36,566 bases of DNA from JAJKJG01 sp036389455 (GCA_036389455.1 DASVPW010000001.1:1-36566), one strand, 5' to 3'; shown: positions 17,353 through 25,540, numbered from the stretch's first letter. Translations and numbers: made by a program. Notes: generated by a model not told the origin, from the letters alone.

Positions 17353-17375
17353 GGGCGGCTTCGGCCGCCCTTTTT
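17353..17375 (+). terminator. Intrinsic terminator between murG and murC
   Basis: A perfect 7-bp hairpin GGGCGGC-TTCG-GCCGCCC (17353-17370) with a stable UUCG-type loop, followed by TTTTT and further T-rich sequence. It would end transcription after the small secreted-protein gene, and also any readthrough from mraZ-murG. It implies either partial readthrough or a separate promoter for murC onward, which I could not identify with confidence in 17376-17447. Confidence 0.85.
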
Positions 17376-17447
17376 CTTTGTGGGCTTGGATGTTACGGCT
17401 CGGGTCTTCCACCTGCCCGAATCCCGGCGATTCCCACGAGACCCTAG

Positions 17448-18863
17448 ATGAAACTGCCGCCGAAACTCGGCCCCATCCATTTCATCGGCATCGGCGGCAT
17501 CGGCATGTCCGGCATCGCCGAGGTGATGCAGACCCTCGGCTACACGGTGCAGGGCTCGGACGCGGCGGACAACTACAACGTCAAGCGCCTGTCCGAGAAG
17601 GGCATCCGCACCTTCGTCGGCCACAGGGCGGAGAACATCGACGGCGCCGAGATCGTCGTGGTCTCGACCGCGATCCGCCGCGACAACCCGGAGCTTGCCG
17701 CCGCCCGCGAGCGGCGCCTCCCCGTCGTGCGCCGGGCCGAGATGCTGGCCGAGCTGATGCGCTTCAAGAGTTGCGTCGCCGTCGCCGGCACCCACGGCAA
17801 GACCACGACGACCTCCCTCGTCGCGACCCTCCTCGACGCCGGCGGGCTCGATCCGACCGTCATCAACGGCGGCATCATCAACGCCTACGGGACGAACGCC
17901 CGCATGGGAGCGGGCGACTGGATGGTGGTCGAGGCGGACGAATCGGACGGCACCTTCCTCAAGCTCCCGGCCGACGTCGCGATCGTGACCAACATCGACC
18001 CCGAGCACCTCGACCATTTCGGCACCTTCGACGCCATCAAGGACGCCTTCCGGCGCTTCATCGACAACATCCCGTTCTACGGCTTCGCGGTGATGTGCAC
18101 GGACCACCCGACCGTGCAGGACCTCGTCGGGCAGATCGAGGACCGGCGCATCCTGACCTACGGCGAGAACCCGCAGGCGGACGTGCGCCTCATGGACGTG
18201 GCCGAGGGCGGCGGGCGCACGCGCTTCTCGGTGCTGATCCGCGACCGCCGCCCGGGGATGCGCATCGAGATCGAGGACCTCGTCCTGCCGATGCCCGGCC
18301 GCCACAACGCCCTCAACGCCACCGCCGCGATCGCCGTCGCGCACGAGCTCGGCGTCGAGGCGGCGGCGATCAGGAAGGCGCTCGCCGGCTTCGGCGGAGT
18401 CAAGCGCCGCTTCACCCGCACCGGCGAATGGAACGGAGTCGAGATCTTCGACGACTACGGGCACCACCCGGTCGAGATCGCCGCGGTCCTGCGCGCCGCG
18501 CGCGCCGCGACCGACGGCCAGGTCATCGCCGTCGTGCAGCCGCACCGCTACACGCGGCTCTCCTCGCTGTTCAACGAGTTCTGCACCTGCTTCAACGACG
18601 CCGACGCCGTGATCGTGGCGCCGGTCTACGCCGCCGGCGAGCAGCCGATCCCGGGCGCCGACCGCGACAGCCTCGTCCAGGGCCTGAAAGCCCGCGGCCA
18701 CCGCAACGCCGTCGCGCTTGAGCGCTCCGAGGACCTCGCCGGCCTCGTGCGCGGCTTGGCGCGGCCCGGCGACTACGTCGTCTGCCTCGGCGCCGGCAAC
18801 ATCACCCAATGGGCCTACGCGCTCCCCGGCGAGCTCGCCGGAATGGCCGAGAAGGCGGCCTAG
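17448..18863 (+). CDS. murC: UDP-MurNAc:L-alanine ligase MurC
   Basis: MurC adds L-alanine to UDP-MurNAc, the first peptide-stem step (471 aa). It shows the N-terminal IHFIGIGGIGMSGIAEVM (about residues 10-27), the ATP loop VAVAGTHGKTTTTSLVATLL, EADESDGTFLKLP, NIDPEHLDHFGTFDAIKDAF, and the C-terminal DDYGHHPVEIAAVL and AVVQPHRYTRLSSLFNEF. The ATG at 17448 lies about 70 bases after the terminator of the preceding small gene. Its TAG stop shares one base with the murB GTG start. Confidence 0.96.
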   Translation: MKLPPKLGPIHFIGIGGIGMSGIAEVMQTLGYTVQGSDAADNYNVKRLSEKGIRTFVGHRAENIDGAEIVVVSTAIRRDNPELAAARERRLPVVRRAEMLAELMRFKSCVAVAGTHGKTTTTSLVATLLDAGGLDPTVINGGIINAYGTNARMGAGDWMVVEADESDGTFLKLPADVAIVTNIDPEHLDHFGTFDAIKDAFRRFIDNIPFYGFAVMCTDHPTVQDLVGQIEDRRILTYGENPQADVRLMDVAEGGGRTRFSVLIRDRRPGMRIEIEDLVLPMPGRHNALNATAAIAVAHELGVEAAAIRKALAGFGGVKRRFTRTGEWNGVEIFDDYGHHPVEIAAVLRAARAATDGQVIAVVQPHRYTRLSSLFNEFCTCFNDADAVIVAPVYAAGEQPIPGADRDSLVQGLKARGHRNAVALERSEDLAGLVRGLARPGDYVVCLGAGNITQWAYALPGELAGMAEKAA

Positions 18864-19780
18864 TGTCCGATCTCGCCTCGGACATCCGCGCCGCCGCGCC
18901 CGACCTGCGCGGCCGCATGGTCGCGAACGCCCCGCTCGCGGACGTGACCTGGTTCAGGGTCGGCGGGGCGGCTGAGGCGCTGGTCTCGCCGGCCGACGAG
19001 GACGATCTCGCCTATCTCCTGTCGCGGCTGCCGGCCGAAGTGCCGGTGACGGTCGTCGGCCTCGGCTCGAACCTGATCGTGCGCGACGGCGGCGTGCCCG
19101 GCGTCGTGGTCCGGCTCGGCGGGAAAGGCTTCGGCACGGTCGCCGTGGAGGAGGGATATCGCGTGCGCGCCGGGACGGCGGTGCCGGACGTGAAGGTGTC
19201 CCGGGCGGCCTCGGACGCCGCGATCGACGGGCTCGCCTTCTTCCGCGGCATCCCGGGCTCGGTCGGCGGGGCGCTGCGCATGAACGCCGGCGCCCACGGC
19301 GGCGAGACGACCGACGTGCTCGTCGAGGCGCGCGGCGTCGACCGGCAGGGCAACGTGCGCGTCTTCTCCCACGCCGACATGGGCTTCGCCTATCGGCACT
19401 CGGGCGCGCCGGCGGACGTGATCTTCACGCAGGCCCTGTTCCAGGGCCGCCCGGGCGACCGGGCCTTGATCCAGGCCGAGATGGAGCGGGTCACGGAGGC
19501 GCGCGAGGCGGCGCAGCCGATCCGCGAGAAGACCGGCGGCTCGACCTTCAAGAACCCGCCCGGGCAGAAGGCCTGGAAGCTCATCGACGCCGCCGGCTGC
19601 CGCGGCCTCGTCGTCGGCGACGCGCAGGTCTCGCAGATGCACTGCAACTTCCTGATCAACCGGGGCAATGCGACCGCCGCCGACATCGAGACTCTCGGCG
19701 AGGAAGTGCGCCGCCGCGTGCGCGAGAATTCGGGGGTCGGGCTCGAGTGGGAGATCAAGCGGATCGGGATACCCGCTTGA
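18863..19780 (+). CDS. murB: UDP-N-acetylenolpyruvoylglucosamine reductase MurB
   Basis: MurB is an FAD-dependent cytoplasmic reductase that forms UDP-MurNAc from UDP-GlcNAc-enolpyruvate using NADPH (305 aa). Features: NAPLADVTWFRVGGAAEALV, the FAD-binding TVVGLGSNLIVRDGG, FFRGIPGSVGGALRMNAGAH, the catalytic serine segment GGSTFKNPPGQKAWKLID, and the C-terminal glutamate in GVGLEWEIKRIG. The length and the STFKNP motif fit the type II enzymes. The GTG at 18863 overlaps the murC stop by one base. Its own stop, TGA at 19778-19780, overlaps the start of a toxin gene. Confidence 0.95.
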   Translation: MSDLASDIRAAAPDLRGRMVANAPLADVTWFRVGGAAEALVSPADEDDLAYLLSRLPAEVPVTVVGLGSNLIVRDGGVPGVVVRLGGKGFGTVAVEEGYRVRAGTAVPDVKVSRAASDAAIDGLAFFRGIPGSVGGALRMNAGAHGGETTDVLVEARGVDRQGNVRVFSHADMGFAYRHSGAPADVIFTQALFQGRPGDRALIQAEMERVTEAREAAQPIREKTGGSTFKNPPGQKAWKLIDAAGCRGLVVGDAQVSQMHCNFLINRGNATAADIETLGEEVRRRVRENSGVGLEWEIKRIGIPA

Positions 19781-19980
19781 AAGTGCGGGAGGCGATCCGG
19801 ATGCTGGAGGCGGATGGCTGGTTCCTGGTTGCCATGCGGGGCAGTCATCGGCAGTACAAGCATCTGACCAAGTCCGGTCGCGTTACTGTCGCCGGACATC
19901 CCGCTGACGACCTTGCGCCGGGAACGCTCAACAGCATCCTGAAGCAGGCAGCGCTGAAAGCGGGCAAGGAGACCGGGTGA
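19777..19980 (+). CDS. hicA: HicA-type mRNA interferase toxin
   Basis: A 67-residue dsRBD-like toxin of the HicA (YcfA) family that cleaves mRNA independently of the ribosome. The sequence MKVREAIRMLEADGWFLVAM leads to RGSHRQYKH with the catalytic histidine at position 24, then GRVTVAGHPADDLAPGTLNSI and KQAAL, as in typical members. The TTG start at 19777 gives the family N-terminus and overlaps the murB stop by four bases (TTGA); a GTG two codons later is an alternative. No good Shine-Dalgarno sequence is visible, so translation probably depends on termination of murB. GC content is lower than in the flanking mur genes. hicB overlaps its stop. Confidence 0.88.
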   Translation: MKVREAIRMLEADGWFLVAMRGSHRQYKHLTKSGRVTVAGHPADDLAPGTLNSILKQAALKAGKETG

Positions 19981-20186
19981 TGCGCTACGCCGTCGTCATC
20001 GAGAAAGCCGCCGAGAACTATTCGGCTTACGTGCCCGACCTGCCCGGCTGCGTCGCGACCGGCGCGACTGTCGAAGCCGTCGAGGCGCAGATTCGAGAAG
20101 CCATCCGGTTCCATATTGAAGGTCTGGAGGAGGACGGGCTTCCGGTGCCAGCCCCGACGAGTCTCGCGGAGTACGTGGATGCCTAG
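19980..20186 (+). CDS. hicB: HicB-type antitoxin
   Basis: A 68-residue antitoxin with a partial RNase H fold that neutralises HicA. It reads MMRYAVVIEKAAENYSAYVP, DLPGCVATGATVEAVEAQIR, EAIRFHIEGLEEDG and ends PTSLAEYVDA, the usual form of the short HicB class. The C-terminal DNA-binding domain found in longer HicB proteins is absent, so self-repression of an operon promoter is less likely. The ATG at 19980 shares a base with the hicA stop (TGATG) and has a good AAGGAG site inside hicA about nine bases upstream. Translation of antitoxin may thus exceed that of toxin. Confidence 0.88.
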   Translation: MRYAVVIEKAAENYSAYVPDLPGCVATGATVEAVEAQIREAIRFHIEGLEEDGLPVPAPTSLAEYVDA

Positions 20187-20230
20187 CGATCGGGATAACA
20201 GTTGTGCTCAGCCATCGATCGGGATGTCGT

Positions 20231-20428
20231 ATGAAGGTTGAACGCTGGGGGAAGTGGCTCGCGGTTCGTCTCCCACAGGAGCTTGTCGATGCACTCGGCC
20301 TCAAGGAAGGCGATGATGTAAAGCTCACGGCAAAAGGGCAGTCCGTCACGAGTAAGACAAGACGGCAGGATGCGCCCGCGAACGTAACGCGCCAGGGAAA
20401 GCCGCCGGCGCTCGATGTTAAAGAGTGA
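20231..20428 (+). CDS. Orphan MazE/AbrB-like antitoxin, probably degenerate
   Basis: A 65-residue protein starting MKVERWGKWLAVRLPQELVD followed by ALGLKEGDDVKL, the swapped-hairpin AbrB/MazE DNA-binding fold. In usual loci this is followed by a toxin-binding tail and a downstream PIN (VapC) or MazF toxin gene. Here the tail (TRRQDAPANVTRQGKPPALD) is atypical and no toxin gene follows; ddl starts 19 bases after the stop. It is either a relic of a second toxin-antitoxin pair or a solo regulator. The frame is open from 20204, but the MKV start fits the family. Its ribosome-binding site is weak. Confidence 0.65.
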   Translation: MKVERWGKWLAVRLPQELVDALGLKEGDDVKLTAKGQSVTSKTRRQDAPANVTRQGKPPALDVKE

Positions 20429-20447
20429 ATACAGATCCGGGGGTTTC

Positions 20448-21383
20448 ATGACAGCGCAAAAACACGTCGCGGTGCTGATGGGGGGGTGGTCTGCGGAGCG
20501 GGAGGTCTCGCTCGTCACCGGCAAGGCCTGCTGCCAGGCCCTCGAAGGGGAGGGCTTCAAGGTCACGCCGATCGACGCGGGGCCCGACATCGCGACGGTG
20601 CTGGAAGCCATGCGGCCGAAGCCCGAGGTGGTGTTCAACGCGCTCCACGGCCGCTTCGGCGAGGACGGCACGATCCAGGGCCTCCTCGAGATCCTGCGCC
20701 TGCCCTACACCCATTCGGGGGTGCTGGCCTCGGCGCTCGCCATGCAGAAGGACAAGGCCAAGGTCGTCTTCAAGGCGGCCGGCATCCCGGTGCCCGAGGG
20801 CGTCGTCGTCCACCGGCGAGAGGCCGCCGAGCGCCACGTCCTGCCCCCTCCTTACGTGGTCAAGCCCGTCAACGAGGGCTCCTCCGTCGGCGTCATCATC
20901 GTGCGCGAGGACCGCACCCATCCGCCGCAGGAGCTCATGCGCGAGGACTGGCCCTACGGCGACGTCATGCTGGTGGAGAAATATGTCGCCGGGCGCGAGC
21001 TGACCTGCGCCGTCATGGGCGACCGGGCGCTCGGGGTGATCGACATCCAGCCCGCCACCGGCCTGTTCTACGACTACGACGCGAAGTACGCCAAGGGCGG
21101 CTCGATTCACGTCCTGCCGGCCGAACTTAAACCGAATATTTACCAACGGGTCCAAGAGTTGGCGTTAACGGCGCATCAAGCACTTGGCTGCCGGGGCGTC
21201 AGCCGCGCGGACTTCCGATACGACGACACGCCGGGGGGAACCGGCGACCTCGTCGTGCTCGAAGTCAACACGCAGCCCGGCATGACCGAGACGAGCTTGG
21301 TGCCCGAGCTTGCGGCCCATGCGGGCTATTCGTTCGGCGAGTTGGTGAAATGGATGGTGGAGGACGCCTCTTACGACCGCTGA
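20448..21383 (+). CDS. ddl: D-alanine--D-alanine ligase
   Basis: This ATP-grasp ligase makes D-Ala-D-Ala for MurF (311 aa). Motifs are VAVLMGGWSAEREVSLVTG near the N-terminus, VFNALHGRFGEDGTIQGLLE, LPYTHSGVLASALAMQKDK, YVVKPVNEGSSVGV, and the magnesium-binding VLEVNTQPGMTETSLVPE. The ATG at 20448 gives MTAQKHVAVLMGG; the frame is open upstream to 20415 but enters the orphan antitoxin gene. It is of the DdlB type by position. Codons at 21123-21185 are unusually A/T-ending for this genome, although the encoded protein looks normal. The 3' end overlaps ftsQ by 34 bases. Confidence 0.95.
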   Translation: MTAQKHVAVLMGGWSAEREVSLVTGKACCQALEGEGFKVTPIDAGPDIATVLEAMRPKPEVVFNALHGRFGEDGTIQGLLEILRLPYTHSGVLASALAMQKDKAKVVFKAAGIPVPEGVVVHRREAAERHVLPPPYVVKPVNEGSSVGVIIVREDRTHPPQELMREDWPYGDVMLVEKYVAGRELTCAVMGDRALGVIDIQPATGLFYDYDAKYAKGGSIHVLPAELKPNIYQRVQELALTAHQALGCRGVSRADFRYDDTPGGTGDLVVLEVNTQPGMTETSLVPELAAHAGYSFGELVKWMVEDASYDR

Positions 21384-22324
21384 CCGCCGGCGCGCCCGGC
21401 GGCGCGGGCGCTCGGGCGAACCCCTCTCCCAAGCTTTCCCCCCTTCCTTCGACCCGTCTCCTGCGTTTCGCCGCCCGCTCGCGCCTCGGGCGCGGACGCT
21501 CCGTCGCGGTGCCGCTCGAGCGGCGCCTGCCGCGGTTCCTCGGCACGGGGCTCGCCCTCGGGTTCCTCGGCGCCGTCGTCGGGACGGGGCTCGTCCTCGG
21601 CGGCCACTGGCAGGCGTTCCGGGCCGAGCACGGCGAGCTCCATCATCTCCTGGCCCGCGCCGTCGGCCTCGGCATCGAGCGGGTGACGATCTCGGGCATC
21701 GCGCAGCTCACCGAGGCCGAGATCCTGGACGCCGCCGGGATCTCGCCGCGCGTCTCCCTGCCCTTCCTCGGCGTCCGCGAGACCCGCGAGCGGCTCGAGA
21801 AGCTGCCCCTCGTCAAGAGCGCCTCCGTCCGCAAGCTCTATCCGGACGAGCTCTTCGTCACCCTCGTCGAGCGCGACGCCCACGCGCTGTGGCAGAAGAA
21901 CGGCGAGCTGTCCGTCATCGCGGCCGACGGCACGGTCGTCGATACGTTCGACGGACGCTTCGCCTACCTTCCGCTCGTCGTCGGCGAGGACGCGAACCTC
22001 CACACCCGGGCGTACCTCGCCCTGATCGAGGCGGCGGGGCCGCTCAAGTCCCGCATCCGCGCCGGCACCCTGGTCTCCGGGCGCCGGTGGACGCTCAAGA
22101 TGGACAACGGCATGGACGTGCGCCTGCCGGAGCACGGCGCCGCCGAAGCGCTCGCCCGCCTCGAGAAGCTCGAGCGGGAGCAGGGCATCCTGCAGAAGGA
22201 CGTGATCGCCATCGACCTGCGCATGCCGGACCGCGTCGTCGTCCGGCTCACGGAGGAGGCCGCCGCCGCCCGCCTCGAAGTCCTCAAGAAGAAGCCGATG
22301 CGGGGCAAGGGGGTCGAGACGTGA
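21350..22324 (+). CDS. ftsQ: Cell division protein FtsQ
   Basis: A 324-residue bitopic divisome protein linking FtsL/FtsB to other components. It has a long arginine/proline-rich cytoplasmic tail, a membrane helix at about residues 65-85 (LGTGLALGFLGAVVGTGLVL), and then the periplasmic POTRA domain (IERVTISGIAQLTEAEILDA and LPLVKSASVRKLYPDELFV), followed by the FtsQ domain (ERDAHALWQKNGELSVI). The ATG at 21350 lies inside ddl and yields MDGGGRL, which resembles starts of relatives; no other in-frame ATG occurs before the membrane segment. Its stop overlaps ftsA (GTGA). Confidence 0.9.
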   Translation: MDGGGRLLRPLTAGAPGGAGARANPSPKLSPLPSTRLLRFAARSRLGRGRSVAVPLERRLPRFLGTGLALGFLGAVVGTGLVLGGHWQAFRAEHGELHHLLARAVGLGIERVTISGIAQLTEAEILDAAGISPRVSLPFLGVRETRERLEKLPLVKSASVRKLYPDELFVTLVERDAHALWQKNGELSVIAADGTVVDTFDGRFAYLPLVVGEDANLHTRAYLALIEAAGPLKSRIRAGTLVSGRRWTLKMDNGMDVRLPEHGAAEALARLEKLEREQGILQKDVIAIDLRMPDRVVVRLTEEAAAARLEVLKKKPMRGKGVET

Positions 22325-23646
22325 GCCTCCTGCACCACGGCCTCACTCCGCGCCTGAAGCCCCTGTCGTCGCGCAAGAGCGCGACGCTCTCGGTGCTCGA
22401 CATCGGCACGAGCAAGGTCGTCTGCCTCGTCGCCCAGCTCCTGCCGATGGAGAACCTCGACTCCTTGCGCGGGCGCACGCACCTCGCGCGCATCGTCGGC
22501 ATCGGCCACCAGCGCTCGCTCGGGCTGAAAGGCGGCGCCGTCGTCGATCTCGAGGCGGCCGAGGGCGCGATCCGCCAGGCGGTCCACGCGGCCGAGCGGA
22601 TGGCCAAGGTCGAGATCCAATCGGTCATCGTGAACCTCACCGGCGGACGGCTCGGATCGCAGCATTTCGAGGGCTCGGGCGGGGTCCGCGGCGGCTCGGT
22701 CGCCCCCGCGGACGTGCAGCGCGTGCTCGCGGCCGCGAGCGCCCACACCCTGCGCCCCGGGCGCGCCGTCCTCCACGCCCTGCCGACCGGCTACTCGCTC
22801 GACGCCCAGGCCAACATCGTCGACCCCTGCGGGATGATCGGCGAGCGGCTCGGCGTCGACCTCCACGTGGTGAGCGGGGAGGCGGCCGCGGCGCGCAACC
22901 TCATGCTCGCCGTCGAGCGCTGCCACCTCGGCGTCGAGGCCGTGATCGCGACGCCCTATGCGGCGGGGCTTTCCGCCCTCGTCGACGACGAGGCCGAGAT
23001 GGGCGTCGTGGTCGTCGACATGGGCGGCGGGACCACGAGCGTCGGCGTGTTCGCCGGCGGCCACCTCGTCCACGTCGACGCGGTCGCGGTCGGCGGCCAC
23101 CACGTCACGATGGACATCGCGCGCGGCCTGACCACCCGGGTCGCCGCCGCCGAGCGGCTCAAGACCCTCTACGGCGCGGCGATCGCGACGGGCTCGGACG
23201 ACCGCGACATGATCGCCGTCCACCAGGTCGACGAGGACGAGCGCGACGTTCCCCACCACCTGCCGAAGTCGCAGCTCGTGCGCATCATCCGCCCGCGCGT
23301 CGAGGAGATCCTCGAGCTCGTGCGCGAGCGGCTGAAGAGCGCCGGCTTCGCGGCGCAGGCCGGGCGCCGGGTCGTGCTGACCGGCGGCGCGAGCCAGCTC
23401 GTCGGGCTTCCCGACCTCGCCAAGAAGGTGCTGCAGGGGCAGATCCGGATCGGCCGCCCGCTCGGGATCAAGGGCCTGCCGGAGGCCGCCAAGGGGCCGG
23501 CCTTCTCGGCCGCGGTCGGGCTCCTCGTCTATCCGCAGGTCGCGCACGCCGAGCATTTCGAGCCGCGCGCGAGCGGCTTCTTCGCCTCGACCGGAACCGA
23601 CGGCTACCTCTCCCGGGTCGGCCGCTGGATCAGGGAGAGCTTTTGA
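22321..23646 (+). CDS. ftsA: Cell division protein FtsA
   Basis: An actin-like ATPase that anchors FtsZ to the membrane (441 aa). It has the phosphate-1 motif SVLDIGTSKVVCLVAQ near residue 23, the 1C subdomain region (SVIVNLTGGRLGSQHFEGSG), the phosphate-2 motif VVVVDMGGGTTSVGVFAGG, the adenosine motif VVLTGGASQLVGLPDLAKKV, and a C-terminal amphipathic membrane-targeting helix (SRVGRWIRESF). The GTG at 22321 overlaps the ftsQ stop. About 100 bases separate it from ftsZ, enough for an extra ftsZ promoter, although none stands out. Confidence 0.95.
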   Translation: MSLLHHGLTPRLKPLSSRKSATLSVLDIGTSKVVCLVAQLLPMENLDSLRGRTHLARIVGIGHQRSLGLKGGAVVDLEAAEGAIRQAVHAAERMAKVEIQSVIVNLTGGRLGSQHFEGSGGVRGGSVAPADVQRVLAAASAHTLRPGRAVLHALPTGYSLDAQANIVDPCGMIGERLGVDLHVVSGEAAAARNLMLAVERCHLGVEAVIATPYAAGLSALVDDEAEMGVVVVDMGGGTTSVGVFAGGHLVHVDAVAVGGHHVTMDIARGLTTRVAAAERLKTLYGAAIATGSDDRDMIAVHQVDEDERDVPHHLPKSQLVRIIRPRVEEILELVRERLKSAGFAAQAGRRVVLTGGASQLVGLPDLAKKVLQGQIRIGRPLGIKGLPEAAKGPAFSAAVGLLVYPQVAHAEHFEPRASGFFASTGTDGYLSRVGRWIRESF

Positions 23647-23750
23647 GACGCGTGGAGTTCCAGGCGCGGTGGGGCAGCCGTCGCTTTAGGTCGCAAGCCG
23701 CGCCGGCCGGGCGCTAGTCGGAGAGACACCGAGAAGAGGGCGAGAAGGTC

Positions 23751-25472
23751 ATGACCATCAGTCTGCAAGCCCCGGACATCCGGGAACTCAAGCCGCGGAT
23801 CACCGTCTTCGGGGTCGGCGGCGCCGGCGGCAACGCCGTCAACAACATGATCGAGGCCGGTCTCCTCGGCTGCGAGTTCGTGGTCGCGAACACCGATGCC
23901 CAGGCGCTCACCTCGTCGAAGGCGGGCCGGATCATCCAGATGGGCCTCGGCGTCACGCAAGGCCTCGGCGCGGGCTCCCAGCCCGAGGTCGGCCGGGCGG
24001 CCGCCGAGGAGGTGATCGACGAGATCCGCGACCAGCTCTCCGGCGCCCACATGGCCTTCATCACGGCCGGCATGGGCGGCGGCACCGGCACCGGCGCGGC
24101 GCCCGTGATCGCGCGCGCCGCCCGCGACATGGGCATCCTGACCGTCGGCGTCGTGACGAAGCCGTTCCAGTTCGAGGGCCTGCGCCGCGCCCGGGTCGCG
24201 GAAGCGGGCGTCGCCGAGCTGCAGCAGGCGGTCGACACGCTGATCGTCATCCCGAACCAGAACCTGTTCCGGGTCGCGAACGAGAAGACCACCTTCGCCG
24301 ACGCCTTCGCGATGGCCGACCAGGTGCTCTACTCGGGCGTCGCCTGCATCACCGATCTCATGGTGAAGGAAGGCCTGATCAACCTCGACTTCGCCGACGT
24401 GCGCGCGATCATGCGCGGCATGGGCAAGGCCATGATGGGCACCGGCGAGGCGTCGGGCGAGAAGCGCGCGAACCGCGCCGCCGAGGCGGCGATCGCGAAC
24501 CCGCTCCTCGACGACGTCTCGATGAAGGGCGCGCGCGGGCTCCTGATCTCGATCACCGGCGGGCGCGACCTCACCCTCTACGAGCTCGACGAGGCCGCGA
24601 CCCGGATCCGGGAGGAGGTCGACCAGGACGCCAACATCATCCTGGGCGCGACCTTCGACGAGAACCTCGAGGGCATCATCCGGGTCTCGGTCGTCGCGAC
24701 CGGCATCGACCAGGCGCTGATCTCGGCGGCGCCGGAGCTCTCCGCGACCGAGCAGAAGATCGCCGAGGTCGCCGAACGCCTGCGCGCCGAGGCGCGGGCC
24801 CGCGTCGCCCAGACCGCGTCCGCGGCGCGTCCGGCCGAGCCGGCGCCCGCCAGGGCCGAGGCCGCTCCGCCGCGCCCGGCGCGGCCCGAGGCGCCGCGAC
24901 CGGAGGCCGTCCAGCCGGTGGTCCGCGACGACGTCGTGCTGACCCCGAGCCAGCCGAAGCAGGCGATGGCGTTCGAGCCCGAGCCGATGCCGCAGCCGGC
25001 CCCGGAACCCGTGCTGCCGCACGCCGCGCCGTTCATCCCGCCGCAGCCGGAGCGCGCGGTGCGGGCGGCGCGCATGCCGGAGATCCACGACCTGCCGCCG
25101 CACGTGCACACGCAGGTCCGGGCGAGCCGCGGTGAGGCCGACCCGGCGGCCGCCCCGGAGCACAAGCGCATGACGCTGCTCCAGCGTCTCGCGACGGTGG
25201 GCTTCGGCGGGCGCAGGGAGGAGGGCGCCGCCCAACCCGCGATGCCGGCCGAGGTTCCTCCCCTGCCGGTCGCGCCCGCGGCTCCCGAGGCTTCGCCGCG
25301 TCCGGCGATGTCGCCGGCGCACGCCGAATACGCGAAGCGCCCGGCCGCCGCCCAGGGCTACCGCCCGGCGCAAGGAGGGCTCGACGCGCAAGGCCGCATC
25401 GTGCCGCCGCAGCGCTCGATCGAGGACGAGCAGCTCGAGATCCCGGCCTTCCTGCGGCGCCAGGCCAACTGA
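23751..25472 (+). CDS. ftsZ: Cell division GTPase FtsZ
   Basis: A tubulin-like GTPase forming the Z-ring. The GTPase domain spans about residues 15-320, with FGVGGAGGNAVNNMIEAG and the tubulin signature GMGGGTGTGAAPVIA at about residues 107-121. A long Ala/Pro-rich linker (about 325-550) brings the total to 573 residues, longer than the 383 of E. coli and typical for rhizobia. The C-terminal conserved peptide EDEQLEIPAFLRRQAN binds FtsA and other partners. The ATG at 23751 is preceded by GAGAAGG. A strong terminator follows 25 bases after the stop. Confidence 0.97.
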   Translation: MTISLQAPDIRELKPRITVFGVGGAGGNAVNNMIEAGLLGCEFVVANTDAQALTSSKAGRIIQMGLGVTQGLGAGSQPEVGRAAAEEVIDEIRDQLSGAHMAFITAGMGGGTGTGAAPVIARAARDMGILTVGVVTKPFQFEGLRRARVAEAGVAELQQAVDTLIVIPNQNLFRVANEKTTFADAFAMADQVLYSGVACITDLMVKEGLINLDFADVRAIMRGMGKAMMGTGEASGEKRANRAAEAAIANPLLDDVSMKGARGLLISITGGRDLTLYELDEAATRIREEVDQDANIILGATFDENLEGIIRVSVVATGIDQALISAAPELSATEQKIAEVAERLRAEARARVAQTASAARPAEPAPARAEAAPPRPARPEAPRPEAVQPVVRDDVVLTPSQPKQAMAFEPEPMPQPAPEPVLPHAAPFIPPQPERAVRAARMPEIHDLPPHVHTQVRASRGEADPAAAPEHKRMTLLQRLATVGFGGRREEGAAQPAMPAEVPPLPVAPAAPEASPRPAMSPAHAEYAKRPAAAQGYRPAQGGLDAQGRIVPPQRSIEDEQLEIPAFLRRQAN

Positions 25473-25497
25473 TTCCTCAGGAAACTATCCACAGGCC

Positions 25498-25540
25498 AAA
25501 GTCCCCGGGCGCGATCGCGCCCGGGGACTTTCGTTTTAAG
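25498..25540 (+). terminator. Intrinsic terminator after ftsZ
   Basis: A perfect inverted repeat with a 15-bp stem, AAAGTCCCCGGGCGC (25498-25512) and its complement (25517-25531), with a central GATC, followed by CGTTTT. It closes the dcw transcript. Since the stem also carries AAA on the other side, it could act weakly in the reverse direction. Confidence 0.9.
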
